Below are positions 32,906 to 41,611 of a stretch of DNA of 64,000 nucleotides, piece by piece (within the stretch, counting starts at the first letter, position 1; the number at the start of each line of letters is the position of its first letter). The position numbers and the translations under genes were made by a program. The notes under the pieces were generated by a model. That model ran no database searches. It was not told the origin of the DNA and was given only the letters and a program-made list of their open reading frames with translations. Source of the stretch: Alistipes sp. An66 (GTDB taxonomy: Bacteria > Bacteroidota > Bacteroidia > Bacteroidales > Rikenellaceae); the NCBI RefSeq assembly GCF_002161445.1, contig NZ_NFHT01000010.1:40507-104506 (forward strand). Reading direction: 5' to 3'.

Positions 32906-35476
32906 ATGATACACTACAATCCCAAAGGTCTGACCGCCAAAGAGGTCGAAAAAAGCCGCGCCGAACACGGCAACAACATCATCACACCCCCCAAGGACGA
33001 CTCCGCCTGGAAACTCCTCCTCGAAAAGTTCCAGGACCCGATCATCCGCATCCTCCTGCTCGCAGCCGTGCTCTCGCTCGCCATCGGATTCGTACACCGC
33101 GACTTCACCGAGTCGATCGGAATCATCTGCGCCATCATCCTCGCCACATGCGTCGGTTTCTGGTTCGAATGGGACGCCCAGCGCCGGTTCCGACGCCTGA
33201 ATCAGGTCAACGACGACATCCCCGTGAAGGTCATGCGCGAGGGCTCGATCCGCGAGATCCCCCGCCGCGACGTCGTCGTCGGCGATGTCGTCTACATCGA
33301 GGGCGGCGAAACCGTCCCCGCGGACGGCGAACTCGTCGAGGCCGTCTCGCTGAAAATCAACGAATCGACCCTCACCGGAGAGCCCGAAGTCGACAAAACC
33401 GTCGACGAGGCGCACTTCGACCCCGAGGCCACCTATCCGTCGAACGCCGCCATGCGCGGCACGACCGTCGCCGACGGATACGGCGTGATGGTCACGACGG
33501 CCGTCGGCGACGCCACCGAGGCCGGACGCGTCACCGAGCAGTCCACCGTCCAGAGCGACGAGCAGACCCCGCTCGACCGGCAGCTGACCCGGCTCTCGAA
33601 ACTCATCGGACGCATCGGAATCATCCTCTCGGTGCTGATCTTCTGCGTCATGCTCGGAAAGGCCATCCTCGTCGGCGGGCTTCTCGAAAAGGACTGGCTC
33701 ACGATCTCGCAGCAGATCCTCAACATCTTCATGGTCTCGGTGGCCATCATCGTCATGGCCGTACCCGAGGGACTCCCCATGTCGATCACCCTCTCGCTGG
33801 CCATGTCCATGCGGCGGATGCTCAAAACCAACAACCTCGTGCGCAAGATGCACGCCTGCGAGACCATGGGCGCCGTGACGGTCATCTGCACCGACAAGAC
33901 CGGAACCCTCACCCAGAACCGCATGCACGTCCAGGAGCTCGTCCGCTACGACGCGCTCCCCGACCGCGAATTCGCCGAGGTCGTCGCGCTGAACTCCACG
34001 GCGTTCCTCGACGCCGAGGGCCGCATCATCGGCAACCCCACGGAAGGCGCCCTGCTCGAATGGATGCGCCGCGGCGGGAACGACTACGAAGCGCTGCGCG
34101 CCGGAGCGAAGATCGTCGACCGCCTGACCTTCTCCACCGAGCGCAAATACATGGCCACGATCATCGAAAGCGGACTCTCGGGACACCGCATCCTCTGCGT
34201 GAAGGGAGCTCCGGAGATCGTGCGCGGGATGTGCGCCCCCGACGGACTCGATGAGCGGATCGCCGCGGAGCTTGCCGGATTCCAGAACCGCGCCATGCGC
34301 ACGCTGGCCGTGGCCTGGGCCGAAACCGACGCCGCAGAGTGCACGGAGGCCGTCCGCCGCGGCGGACTGCATTTCGCAGCCGTGGCCGCCATCTCGGATC
34401 CCGTGCGCGAAGACGTCCCGGCGGCCGTGGGACGCTGTCTCGAAGCCGGCATCGCCGTGAAGATCGTCACCGGGGACACCCCGGCCACGGCCCGCGAAAT
34501 CGCCCGCCAGATCGGGCTCTGGAACGATGCCGCCGACGGCGAACGCAACCACATCACCGGAGCCGACTTCGCCGCCATGAGCGATGAGGAGCTGCTGGAC
34601 CGCGTACAGGAGCTGAAAATCATGTCCCGTGCCCGCCCGCTGGACAAACAGCGGCTCGTCCGGCTGTTGCAGCAGCGCGGCGAGGTCGTCGCCGTAACGG
34701 GCGACGGAACCAACGACGCCCCGGCCCTCAACTTCGCCAACGTCGGGCTCTCGATGGGCTCCGGGACCTCCGTGGCCAAAGATGCCTCGGACATCACCCT
34801 GCTGGACGACTCCTTCGCCTCGATCGCCACGGCCGTCATGTGGGGACGCTCGCTCTACCGCAACATCCAGCGCTTCGTCCTCTTCCAGCTCACGATCAAC
34901 TTCGTGGCGATCCTCATCTGCTTCATCGGCGCGCTGTTCGGCACCGAAATGCCCCTCACCGTCGTCCAGATCCTCTGGGTCAACATCATCATGGACACCT
35001 TCGCCGCCATGGCCATGGCCTCGCTGCCGCCCAGCCCCGAGGTCATGAAGGACAAACCCCGCGCCCGCGACGAATTCATCATCTCCCGCGGCATGGCCCG
35101 CACGATCTTCACCTGCGGAATCGTCATGGTCGTCGTCCTGTTAGGCATGCTCTTCGGGTGGACGCTCCGCGACGGAGGACTCTCGGTCCGGCAGCTGACC
35201 CTCTTCTTCTCGACGTTCGTGTTCCTCCAATTCTGGAACATGTTCAACGCCAAGGGGTTCGAAACCCGACATTCGGTCTTCACCTGTCTGAAAGGCTGCC
35301 GCGAGTTCTTCCTGATCCTCGCCGCCATCGGCATCGGGCAGTTCCTCATCGTCGAATTCGGAGGTTCCGTATTCCGCACCGAGCCGCTCTCCTGGAAAGA
35401 GTGGGTCGAAATCATCGGACTCACCTCCCTGCTGGCCATCGGCGGCGAAGCCGTCCGGGCCCTCCGCCGGAGATAA
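32906..35476 (+). CDS. Calcium-translocating P-type ATPase, PMCA type
   Basis: An 856-residue P2-type cation ATPase expected to pump Ca2+ out across the inner membrane. Actuator domain TGEP (157-160), membrane helix M4 with PEGLPM (287-292), phosphorylation loop D330-KTGTLTQN, nucleotide-binding segments KGAPE and a hinge GDGTNDAPAL. The V-x-x-PEGLP site and the length fit the PMCA-type family. It sits 4 bp after rodA, so it is likely on the elongasome transcript, and a perfect 17-pair hairpin ends the unit. Confidence 0.93.
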   Translation: MIHYNPKGLTAKEVEKSRAEHGNNIITPPKDDSAWKLLLEKFQDPIIRILLLAAVLSLAIGFVHRDFTESIGIICAIILATCVGFWFEWDAQRRFRRLNQVNDDIPVKVMREGSIREIPRRDVVVGDVVYIEGGETVPADGELVEAVSLKINESTLTGEPEVDKTVDEAHFDPEATYPSNAAMRGTTVADGYGVMVTTAVGDATEAGRVTEQSTVQSDEQTPLDRQLTRLSKLIGRIGIILSVLIFCVMLGKAILVGGLLEKDWLTISQQILNIFMVSVAIIVMAVPEGLPMSITLSLAMSMRRMLKTNNLVRKMHACETMGAVTVICTDKTGTLTQNRMHVQELVRYDALPDREFAEVVALNSTAFLDAEGRIIGNPTEGALLEWMRRGGNDYEALRAGAKIVDRLTFSTERKYMATIIESGLSGHRILCVKGAPEIVRGMCAPDGLDERIAAELAGFQNRAMRTLAVAWAETDAAECTEAVRRGGLHFAAVAAISDPVREDVPAAVGRCLEAGIAVKIVTGDTPATAREIARQIGLWNDAADGERNHITGADFAAMSDEELLDRVQELKIMSRARPLDKQRLVRLLQQRGEVVAVTGDGTNDAPALNFANVGLSMGSGTSVAKDASDITLLDDSFASIATAVMWGRSLYRNIQRFVLFQLTINFVAILICFIGALFGTEMPLTVVQILWVNIIMDTFAAMAMASLPPSPEVMKDKPRARDEFIISRGMARTIFTCGIVMVVVLLGMLFGWTLRDGGLSVRQLTLFFSTFVFLQFWNMFNAKGFETRHSVFTCLKGCREFFLILAAIGIGQFLIVEFGGSVFRTEPLSWKEWVEIIGLTSLLAIGGEAVRALRRR

Positions 35477-35552
35477 TCCGAAGAAGCGGCGGGGCGCAGG
35501 AAAGAGACAATCCGAGCCCGGAAGAACCGCAAAAGCCGATACGGTCCCAACA

Positions 35553-35589
35553 AAAAGAGCGGCAGTCTGTATCAGACTGCCGCTCTTTT
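35553..35589. terminator. Perfect bidirectional terminator after the calcium ATPase
   Basis: Seventeen-pair perfect stem (arms 35553-35569 and 35573-35589, core GAGCGGCAGTCTG) with a TAT loop. T4 and A4 lie at the ends, suiting both the plus-strand operon and the convergent lipoprotein gene. Confidence 0.92.
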
Positions 35590-35613
35590 GTCCGCCGGCC
35601 CCGCTCCGCAACC

Positions 35614-36102
35614 TCAAAGGAAGGGCGTCATGGTCTCCGCACCGCGCGAAGAGGATGAAACCGGGTCCGCCGTCACATAGGCCGGAATCTCCGACCAGGA
35701 GTAGTCCGAAACGAGATCCTTTTCCAGCGAACGAAGACGCAGCTCCTGCTCCGTGCGAAGTTCCACCACATAGGAGTCTTTCCACGCCTTGCCGTCCGAA
35801 TAGATTCCCGAAAGCAGCAGCCCGGCATCCGTGACCTCGGACAGCGCATAGGTCCCGGTATAACGGCGATACCCGTACGTCGCGAGGTCTCCTACCTGTT
35901 GGTACAGGACAAACGTCTGATCCTCTTCGAGCCGCAGGTAGACATACCCGGAAATCGCCGTACTCCCATCCCAGGAGACCAGTTTCCAACCATTCTCCAC
36001 GTTCACCGCCAGGTCGGGATTCTCTCCGCCGGACTTCTTCGAGCAGGCAAAAAGCGTCGATACGACGAACAAAGCGGTAAAAAATCGCAAAATCATCTTC
36101 AT
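35614..36102 (-). CDS. Lipocalin-like lipoprotein
   Basis: A 162-residue predicted lipoprotein: signal peptide with lipobox STLFAC, then SKKSGGE. The mature part (NGWKLVSWDGS, YVYLRLEEDQTFVLYQ, YTGTYALSE, LLLSGIYSDG, DSYVVEL) has the order of short strands seen in the lipocalin-like families of Bacteroidetes. Function unknown. The start at 36102 gives a normal signal peptide; the longer frame to 36177 runs across the promoter. Confidence 0.75.
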   Translation of the reverse strand: MKMILRFFTALFVVSTLFACSKKSGGENPDLAVNVENGWKLVSWDGSTAISGYVYLRLEEDQTFVLYQQVGDLATYGYRRYTGTYALSEVTDAGLLLSGIYSDGKAWKDSYVVELRTEQELRLRSLEKDLVSDYSWSEIPAYVTADPVSSSSRGAETMTPFL

Positions 36103-36133
36103 GAATATCGTAATGCGGCAAAAGCCATTTCCG

Positions 36134-36165
36134 CAAATATAGAAATCGAATCGACAACTCCCAAA
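36134..36165 (-). promoter_or_regulatory. Full Bacteroidetes promoter for the lipocalin-like lipoprotein
   Basis: On the minus strand TTTG (complement of CAAA at 36162-36165), 20 bases, then TATATTTG (complement of 36134-36141). The ATG follows 31 bp later. Confidence 0.75.
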
Positions 36166-36265
36166 AAACTCCGGCAAATTTTCTCACTTCGGAGCAATCG
36201 CCCCGCCGTGGCACAAAATGTGTACCTTCCCGGCTTGCCGAGATCCACCCCGGCATGAAACCGTC

Positions 36266-36904
36266 ATGAAACGTCGTCTGATTCTGATCCTCCTGTTGTC
36301 CGTCGTTGCGGCCGCCATCCTCGTCTGGCTCTACGGAGTAGCCTCCGACCCGGCGTCCGGGAGACGCAGGTCGTCCTGGGACGACATCATCGCCGATCTC
36401 GATGCCTGCGCCCGCCGCAAGCACATCCGCGCCCTGCAATACGAACATTTCGCAGACATCGCCATCTCCGAACAACGGCAGGAGGCCGAACGCCTCTTCC
36501 GCGCACTGGCCTTCTCCGAACGGCTTCAAGAGCAGAACTGCGTGAAGGCCATCCAGCGGCTCGGCGGAAGCTACACCACCCCGCAGCAGATCCATCTGTT
36601 CGGAGGATCGACCGACGGCAATCTCGAACGCAGCATCGGAGTCGAACGGCGCAGCTTCGAAAAGCGCAACGGCGCGGAGATCCGGCGCGCGCTGGACCGC
36701 GGCAACCGCTACGCAGCCCGCATCCTGATCTGGGCCTCGGCGACGGATCTGCGGAATATCTTCCTGATGGAGTGCCGGAACAGCGTCGACGACCAGTCGT
36801 TCGCCGTATGTCCCGTCTGCGGGAACATATACGCCTCGAAGTACCTCGACCGCTATTGTCCGCACTGTCTCACCGCGGGAGAGCAGTTCATCCGCTTCGA
36901 ATGA
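36266..36904 (+). CDS. Membrane-anchored, degenerate rubrerythrin-like protein with zinc ribbon
   Basis: A 212-residue protein with an N-terminal hydrophobic helix (RLILILLLSVVAAAILVWLYG), a four-helix ferritin-like part and a C-terminal rubredoxin-like knuckle CPVCGNIYASKYLDRYCPHC. The order and spacing match rubrerythrin. Aligned by eye, most diiron ligands are missing: the first Glu falls at Lys in RRKHIRALQYEHFA, the EKEH motif reads SERLQE, and the last Glu/His pair reads TDLRN. The Cys4 site is intact. A structural or electron-transfer role without diiron chemistry is therefore more likely than peroxidase activity. Start at 36266 places the hydrophobic helix at the N-terminus. Confidence 0.7.
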   Translation: MKRRLILILLLSVVAAAILVWLYGVASDPASGRRRSSWDDIIADLDACARRKHIRALQYEHFADIAISEQRQEAERLFRALAFSERLQEQNCVKAIQRLGGSYTTPQQIHLFGGSTDGNLERSIGVERRSFEKRNGAEIRRALDRGNRYAARILIWASATDLRNIFLMECRNSVDDQSFAVCPVCGNIYASKYLDRYCPHCLTAGEQFIRFE

Positions 36905-36934
36905 CCGTCCCGCCCCACGGCCTTCCGCCTCCAC

Positions 36935-36966
36935 AAAAAAAACAGAGTCCGGAGCATCCGGACTCT
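36935..36966 (-). terminator. Rho-independent terminator of yebC
   Basis: Ten-pair stem AGAGTCCGGA/TCCGGACTCT with a 3-base loop; on the minus strand it is followed by G then T8. Bases 36967-37058 between it and the yebC stop hold no gene. Confidence 0.88.
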
Positions 36967-37058
36967 CCAACGGACAGGGCCCGGATGCTCCGGACGTCTC
37001 CGTCCCTCGCCTCCCGCGCCCTGCAAACCTGCCGGCCGACGCCGGCTCCGACACGGAA

Positions 37059-37784
37059 CTACTCCTCGTCGGGCTCCTTCATCGTGTGGTAAACGTTCAC
37101 CACGTCGTCGTCCTCTTCGAGCTTCTCCACCAGTTTCTCCACCGACTCGCGGCCTTCGGCATCGAGCTCCTTCGTATCGGTCGGGATGCGGACCGATTCG
37201 CCCGAAACGATCTCGAAACCTTTGTCATCGAGCCACTTCTGGATGGCGCCGAACGACTCATAGGGGGCATAAACCGTGATGCCGTCCTCCTCGGGGTAGA
37301 ACTCATCGACGCCCAGGTCGATCATTTCGAGTTCCAGTTCCTCGGGATCGGCACCCTCCGACGCCCGGAACTTGAAGACGCACTTGTGGTCGAACAGGAA
37401 GCCCACCGAGCCGCTGTTGCCCAGCGTTCCGCCGCACTTGTTGAAGTGCATGCGCACGTTGGCCACCGTGCGGTTCGTGTTGTCCGTGGCGGTCTCCACC
37501 AGGAAGGCGATGCCGTGAGGGCCGTATCCTTCGTAGATCACCTCCTTGTAATCGGCCGAATCCTTCTCCGTGGCGCGCTTGATGGCCCGTTCGATGTTCT
37601 CCTTGGGCATGTTCTCGGCCTTGGCGTTCTGGATCAGAATGCGCAGGCGCGTATTGCCCGAAGGATCGGCGCCTCCGGCCTTCACGGCGATTTCGATCTC
37701 CTTACCCAGTTTGGTGAAGGTCCGGGCCATGTGCCCCCAACGCTTCAATTTCCGCGCTTTGCGGTATTCAAAGGCTCTTCCCAT
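37059..37784 (-). CDS. YebC/PmpR family DNA-binding or translation-associated protein
   Basis: A 241-residue YebC-family protein. It begins MGRAFEYRKARKLKRWGHMA and carries GGADPSGNTRLR, NMPKENIERAIKRA, EVIYEGYGPHGIAFLVE, TDNTNRTVANVR and the acidic C-terminal EKLEEDDDVVNVYH, all typical. The family was annotated as transcriptional regulators; recent work on YebC proteins points to ribosome-associated help with proline stretches. Single gene with its own -7 element and terminator. Confidence 0.94.
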   Translation of the reverse strand: MGRAFEYRKARKLKRWGHMARTFTKLGKEIEIAVKAGGADPSGNTRLRILIQNAKAENMPKENIERAIKRATEKDSADYKEVIYEGYGPHGIAFLVETATDNTNRTVANVRMHFNKCGGTLGNSGSVGFLFDHKCVFKFRASEGADPEELELEMIDLGVDEFYPEEDGITVYAPYESFGAIQKWLDDKGFEIVSGESVRIPTDTKELDAEGRESVEKLVEKLEEDDDVVNVYHTMKEPDEE

Positions 37785-37820
37785 AGATTATGAATTTTTC
37801 GGATTTTTTCGTTCAGACTG

Positions 37821-37828
37821 CAAAGGTA
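37821..37828 (-). promoter_or_regulatory. -7 element (TACCTTTG) for yebC
   Basis: CAAAGGTA on the plus strand, 36 bp before the ATG. Confidence 0.55.
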
Positions 37829-37916
37829 TAAAATTCACAAGAAAAAAACGGATTTCATACCCGAAAATATTCGGGATGTTTCGGCTCGAAACCGCAGAAT
37901 TGTGCCGATATTTCCC

Positions 37917-37924
37917 TATTTTTG
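37917..37924 (+). promoter_or_regulatory. -7 element (TATTTTTG) for the VOC-Sua5-thioesterase operon
   Basis: Exact TAnnTTTG about 87 bp before the ATG at 38012. No clear -33 element. Confidence 0.55.
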
Positions 37925-38011
37925 CAACGGGATTTCCCCGAAACGGGACGACTGCCGCCCTCCGATGCGGCACAGATCCCCCGAATACAAGAACCGAAAG
38001 TGCATAAAGCT

Positions 38012-38395
38012 ATGGAAATCAAAAGCCGTTTCGACCATTTCAACATCAACGTAACCGACCTCCAGCGCAGCCTGGAATTCTACGACAAGGCCCTCGGACT
38101 CAAAGAAATCAACCGAAAAAAGGCTGCCGACGGTTCCTACGAACTCGTCTTCGTCGGCGACGGCGTGTCGCCCTTCAAACTCGAACTCACCTGGCTCCGC
38201 GACCACGCCGCATCCCCCTACGAACTGGGCGAAAACGAAAGCCATCTCTGCATGCGCGTCGCCGGAAACTACGACGAAGTGCGCGAGTATCACCGTGCAA
38301 TGGGCTGCGTCTGCTTCGAAAACCACGACATGGGACTCTACTTCATCAACGACCCCGACGACTACTGGATCGAAATCCTCCCGCTCGAAAAATAG
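38012..38395 (+). CDS. VOC family protein, glyoxalase I-like
   Basis: A 127-residue single-unit vicinal-oxygen-chelate protein. It shows FDHFNINVTDLQRSLEFYDKALG (first metal-ligand His), a beta segment with LELTWL, HLCMRV (second His) and the final DPDDYWIEILP (Glu ligand). This pattern and length match lactoylglutathione lyase-type proteins, though Bacteroidales usually lack glutathione, so the substrate may be another hemithioacetal or an unrelated molecule. First gene of an operon with the Sua5-family and thioesterase genes (7 bp gap). Confidence 0.85.
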   Translation: MEIKSRFDHFNINVTDLQRSLEFYDKALGLKEINRKKAADGSYELVFVGDGVSPFKLELTWLRDHAASPYELGENESHLCMRVAGNYDEVREYHRAMGCVCFENHDMGLYFINDPDDYWIEILPLEK

Positions 38396-38402
38396 CCCGG
38401 AC

Positions 38403-39002
38403 ATGAAGAACGATCTGAAAGAGAAAAAGGAGAGCGCCCTCCAACAGGAGGTCGAGAAGGCCGTGCGCACCCTCCGCGACGGCGGCATCATTCTCTACCC
38501 AACCGATACGGTCTGGGGGCTGGGGTGCGACGCAACCAATGCCGGGGCCGTCGACCGCATCTACCGCCTCAAACGCAGCGAAAACAAAAAGTCGATGCTC
38601 GTCCTGTGTGCTTCGGCCGACATGGTCGTGCGCTACGTCAACAAGGCCCCCGGCATCGCCTTCGAAGTCATGGAGCTCGCCACATCGCCCCTGACGGCCA
38701 TCCTCCCCGGAGCCGGCGGTCTCGCCCCCAACCTCATTCCCGACGAGGGGACGCTCGGCGTGCGGATCCCCGACCACGAATTCTGCCAGCGCATGCTCCG
38801 GGCATTCAGAAAACCCATCGTCTCAACCTCGGCCAACATCTCCGGAGAGGCTACCCCCGTCGGGTTGCAGGACGTCTCCCGCGAGATCATCGACGGCGTG
38901 GACTTCGTCGTCAATCCCCGTTTCGAAGGCCGCCCCACCCGCAAGGCGTCGTCGATCATCGCATTCGGCGAAGGCGGCGAGGTCAAAATCATCCGCGAGT
39001 AA
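38403..39002 (+). CDS. Sua5/YciO/YrdC family L-threonylcarbamoyladenylate synthase
   Basis: A 199-residue YrdC-fold protein: ILYPTDTVWGLGCDATN, RIYRLKRSENKKSMLVL, LTAILPGAGGLAPNL, GTLGVRIPDH and PIVSTSANISGE are the family signature. YrdC/TsaC makes threonylcarbamoyl-AMP for the t6A modification of tRNA. The K-R-x(S)-x-x-K nucleotide-binding set is present, which supports activity rather than the YciO side branch. The start ATG lies 7 bp after the VOC gene. Confidence 0.88.
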   Translation: MKNDLKEKKESALQQEVEKAVRTLRDGGIILYPTDTVWGLGCDATNAGAVDRIYRLKRSENKKSMLVLCASADMVVRYVNKAPGIAFEVMELATSPLTAILPGAGGLAPNLIPDEGTLGVRIPDHEFCQRMLRAFRKPIVSTSANISGEATPVGLQDVSREIIDGVDFVVNPRFEGRPTRKASSIIAFGEGGEVKIIRE

Positions 39003-39003
39003 G

Positions 39004-39399
39004 ATGGCACGCACGCTTACGACCTCCATTCAGAAGCGGTTCTCCGACATCGACCCCTTCCAGCACGTGAACAACGTCTCGCAGCAGATGTACTTCGACG
39101 TGGGGAAAATGGAGTATTACGAAAAGATCCTCGGAGCGGATGCCCTGCTGGGCGACCTGCGCATCGTGACCGTCTCGACCTCCACCTCCTACCTGGGGCA
39201 GGTCCGCATGACCGACCCGGTACGCATCACGACCACCTGCGAGCGGATCGGGACCAAGAGTCTCACGCTCTTCCAGCAGATGCTCGTCGGGGAAGAGGTC
39301 CGCAGCGAGAGCCGATCCGTCATGGTCGTCTTCGACTTCCCGAATCAGTGCAGCCGCCCCGTCCCCGACGAGTGGCGCCGCCGGCTGCTGGCCGAATAG
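39004..39399 (+). CDS. Hotdog-fold acyl-CoA thioesterase
   Basis: A 131-residue 4HBT-type thioesterase: KRFSDIDPFQHVNNVSQQMYFD contains the Asp-x-x-x-H-x-N catalytic segment of the YbgC/FadM group. The rest (TVSTSTSYLGQVRMTDPVRI, ESRSVMVVFD) gives the hotdog strands. Substrate unknown. Its ATG is one base after the Sua5-family stop. The last 55 bases overlap the 3' end of the convergent transporter gene. Confidence 0.88.
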   Translation: MARTLTTSIQKRFSDIDPFQHVNNVSQQMYFDVGKMEYYEKILGADALLGDLRIVTVSTSTSYLGQVRMTDPVRITTTCERIGTKSLTLFQQMLVGEEVRSESRSVMVVFDFPNQCSRPVPDEWRRRLLAE

Positions 39400-40502
39400 T
39401 GCGGCAGGCGGCCGTCGCTCCGCAGACGCGGCAACCCGTAGCGCGACGGCAGCTCCGGCCATGCGGCGGGGGCGGGAGAAGCGGCGGCAACGGAAGCCGC
39501 CGGGGCAACGGAAGCGGAAGAGCCTGCCGGGGCGGCCGATGATGCCGGCGATGCGGAGGCCGCCCGTCTGCGGAGGATTCGGTGCAGGCCGTGCCGCAGG
39601 CTGTACCGATAGCCCACGGCCACGAGAATCACCCCCGTGAAGATGAAGCCTGCGGCCGTGAGATTCACCCGGTTGAAGTGCGCCTGGCCTCGCGTGACGG
39701 CCAGCAACCCGGCGATCACCGGCTGGATGTAGCGGTAGAGCGCCGTATGCACCGAGGTGAGTTTCTCCGTCCCCCGGTAGAGCAGGTACATCGGCAGTAC
39801 GGTCCCCAGGATCAGGATGTAGGCCAGTTCGGCCTGTGCCGACAGCGGGAGCCGCAAAAAAGCCGTATGGTCGATGTATTTCCAGAAGAACGGCGCCGTC
39901 ACCGCCAGTCCGATGATGTAGTACCACCCCATCACCACCAGCGTTCCGAGACGTTCGAGCTGCGGCTTGATCAGCACCGTGTTCGCGGCAATGGCCACCA
40001 CGGCCAGCAGCACGAAGAGATTCCCTTCCGCACGGCTGCCGTGCGTGAGGTCGAACCCCTCGTTGAAGAGCAGAATTCCCGCCCCGATCAGCGCACACAG
40101 AATCCCGACGAGGCGTCCCGGCAGGTAGCGGTGCGGATGAAGCAGATGGTCGAGCATCAGCGTGAAGGCCGGGCCGAGCGTCGCAATGACCGAGGCGTCG
40201 ATCGGCGTCGTATAGGAGGACCCCCACAGCAGCAGGTACATCCAGCCGTAGATCACCAGCAGCGAAACCGGCACGATCTGCCCCGCATCCCGCCAGCCGA
40301 TGCGCCAGAAACCGCGCGTAAAGAGCGCAAAGGGAATGAAAAACAGCGCCGCGGAAAGCACCTGCAACATGAAGATCTGCTGGAAATCCAGATAGTTGCG
40401 CGTCAGCGAGACATAAAACGAAAAGTTCGCCCCGAAAAAGAGGTTGGCGAAGATCAGATCCAGGTGATAGCGCGTTTTTTCCACAAACGGGTCTCCCGGC
40501 AA
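39345..40502 (-). CDS. EamA/DMT family transporter with low-complexity C-terminal extension
   Basis: A 385-residue membrane protein with about ten hydrophobic helices in two EamA repeats (GANFSFYVSLTRNYLDF, PIDASVIATLGPAFTLMLDHLL, GAGILLFNEGF, YRYIQPVIAGLLAV, TAAGFIFTGVILVAVGYRY). Substrate unknown. The conserved part ends near residue 310. About 70 residues rich in Ala, Ser, Pro and Arg follow, and the stop lies inside the thioesterase gene on the other strand. The extension may come from a lost stop codon. It is not closely similar to the EamA protein at 40610. Confidence 0.85.
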   Translation of the reverse strand: MPGDPFVEKTRYHLDLIFANLFFGANFSFYVSLTRNYLDFQQIFMLQVLSAALFFIPFALFTRGFWRIGWRDAGQIVPVSLLVIYGWMYLLLWGSSYTTPIDASVIATLGPAFTLMLDHLLHPHRYLPGRLVGILCALIGAGILLFNEGFDLTHGSRAEGNLFVLLAVVAIAANTVLIKPQLERLGTLVVMGWYYIIGLAVTAPFFWKYIDHTAFLRLPLSAQAELAYILILGTVLPMYLLYRGTEKLTSVHTALYRYIQPVIAGLLAVTRGQAHFNRVNLTAAGFIFTGVILVAVGYRYSLRHGLHRILRRRAASASPASSAAPAGSSASVAPAASVAAASPAPAAWPELPSRYGLPRLRSDGRLPHYSASSRRRHSSGTGRLH

Positions 40503-40524
40503 TTATCGCACCGAATTTTTTCCA

Positions 40525-40532
40525 TATATTTG
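40525..40532 (+). promoter_or_regulatory. -7 element (TATATTTG) for the second EamA transporter
   Basis: Exact TAnnTTTG, leaving a leader of about 75 nt before the ATG at 40610. Confidence 0.5.
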
Positions 40533-40609
40533 CCGACTGCAACGCTCCCTTCCGGCCATCCTCCCGGTAAACCGGGGAAGATGGGCCACCGTTCAAAGCG
40601 TTTTCGGAC

Positions 40610-41578
40610 ATGGACAAAGGAAAACTCAAAGGTCATGCGGCCCTCTGGGTCGCCAACATCATCTGGGGGCTCAACGCCCCGATCGGCAAGAGCGTCCTCG
40701 CCTCCGCGGCGAATCCCGGCGGCGTGAGCCCCTTCGCCATGAGCGTCTACCGCATGGTCGGGGCCGCACTGCTCTTCTGGGGCGCCTCGCTCTTCCTGCC
40801 CCGCGAGCGGGTCACGCGGCGCGACATCGTGCTGCTCTTCTTCGCCTCGCTCTTCGGCATCCAGCTCAACCAGATGCTCTTCCTCTGGGGATTGTCGCTC
40901 ACCTCGCCCATCGACACCTCGATCATCGCCACCATCGTCCCCGTGCTCACGATGGTCCTCGCCACGCTCTTCCTGCGCGAGCCGATCACATGGCTCAAAG
41001 CCGGAGGCGTATTCCTCGGATGCGCCGGAGCCGTGCTCCTCATCCTCGTCAGCCAGCACGGCTCGGGGCACACGTCCAGCGTCAAGGGCGACGTCCTTTG
41101 CATCATCAGCGCCGTCAGCTACGCCACCTACCTCACGGCTTTCCGCGACGTCATCGTCCGCTACTCGCCCGTGACGGTCATGAAGTGGATGTTCCTCTTC
41201 GCGGCCATCGTCGCCGTCGGCATCTACTACCGCCCGCTCGTCGAGGTCGACTACGCCGCCCTCTCGTCCCGCACCTGGGGCGGGATCGCCTTCGTGGTCG
41301 TCGGGGCCACGTTCGTCTCCTACCTGATGGTCCCCATCGCCCAGCGCTACCTGCGGCCCACCGTCGTCTCGATGTACAACTACGTCCAGCCGATCGTCGC
41401 CGTGCTCTTCACCGTCGCCATCGGGCTCGACACCTTCGGCCCCACGAAGGGATTTGCCGCGCTCTGCGTCTTTGTCGGCGTATGGCTCGTCACCAAGTCG
41501 AAGTCCCGCGCGCAGCTGGAGGCCGAGCAGGCCCGGAAAAAGGCCGCCGAAGCCGGGCCGTTGCAGGAGACAAAATAA
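40610..41578 (+). CDS. EamA/DMT family transporter
   Basis: A 322-residue protein with ten predicted helices in two EamA units. The first contains ALWVANIIWGLNAPIGKSVL, MLFLWGLSLTSPIDTSIIATIVP and LREPITWLKAGGVFLGCAGAVLLI. The second contains ISAVSYATYLTAFRDVI and VVSMYNYVQPIVAVLFTV. Metabolite export is likely but the substrate is unknown. A short charged tail (QLEAEQARKKAAEAG) ends the protein. Convergent with cca across a GC-rich hairpin. Confidence 0.9.
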   Translation: MDKGKLKGHAALWVANIIWGLNAPIGKSVLASAANPGGVSPFAMSVYRMVGAALLFWGASLFLPRERVTRRDIVLLFFASLFGIQLNQMLFLWGLSLTSPIDTSIIATIVPVLTMVLATLFLREPITWLKAGGVFLGCAGAVLLILVSQHGSGHTSSVKGDVLCIISAVSYATYLTAFRDVIVRYSPVTVMKWMFLFAAIVAVGIYYRPLVEVDYAALSSRTWGGIAFVVVGATFVSYLMVPIAQRYLRPTVVSMYNYVQPIVAVLFTVAIGLDTFGPTKGFAALCVFVGVWLVTKSKSRAQLEAEQARKKAAEAGPLQETK

Positions 41579-41610
41579 CCGCCGGCCGGACACGGAGGCC
41601 GGACCGGCGG
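41579..41610. terminator. Convergent GC-rich hairpin between EamA transporter and cca
   Basis: CCGCCGG/CCGGCGG with an inner CCGG/CCGG pair. No T run, so terminator function is uncertain. Confidence 0.5.
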
Positions 41611-41611
41611 C

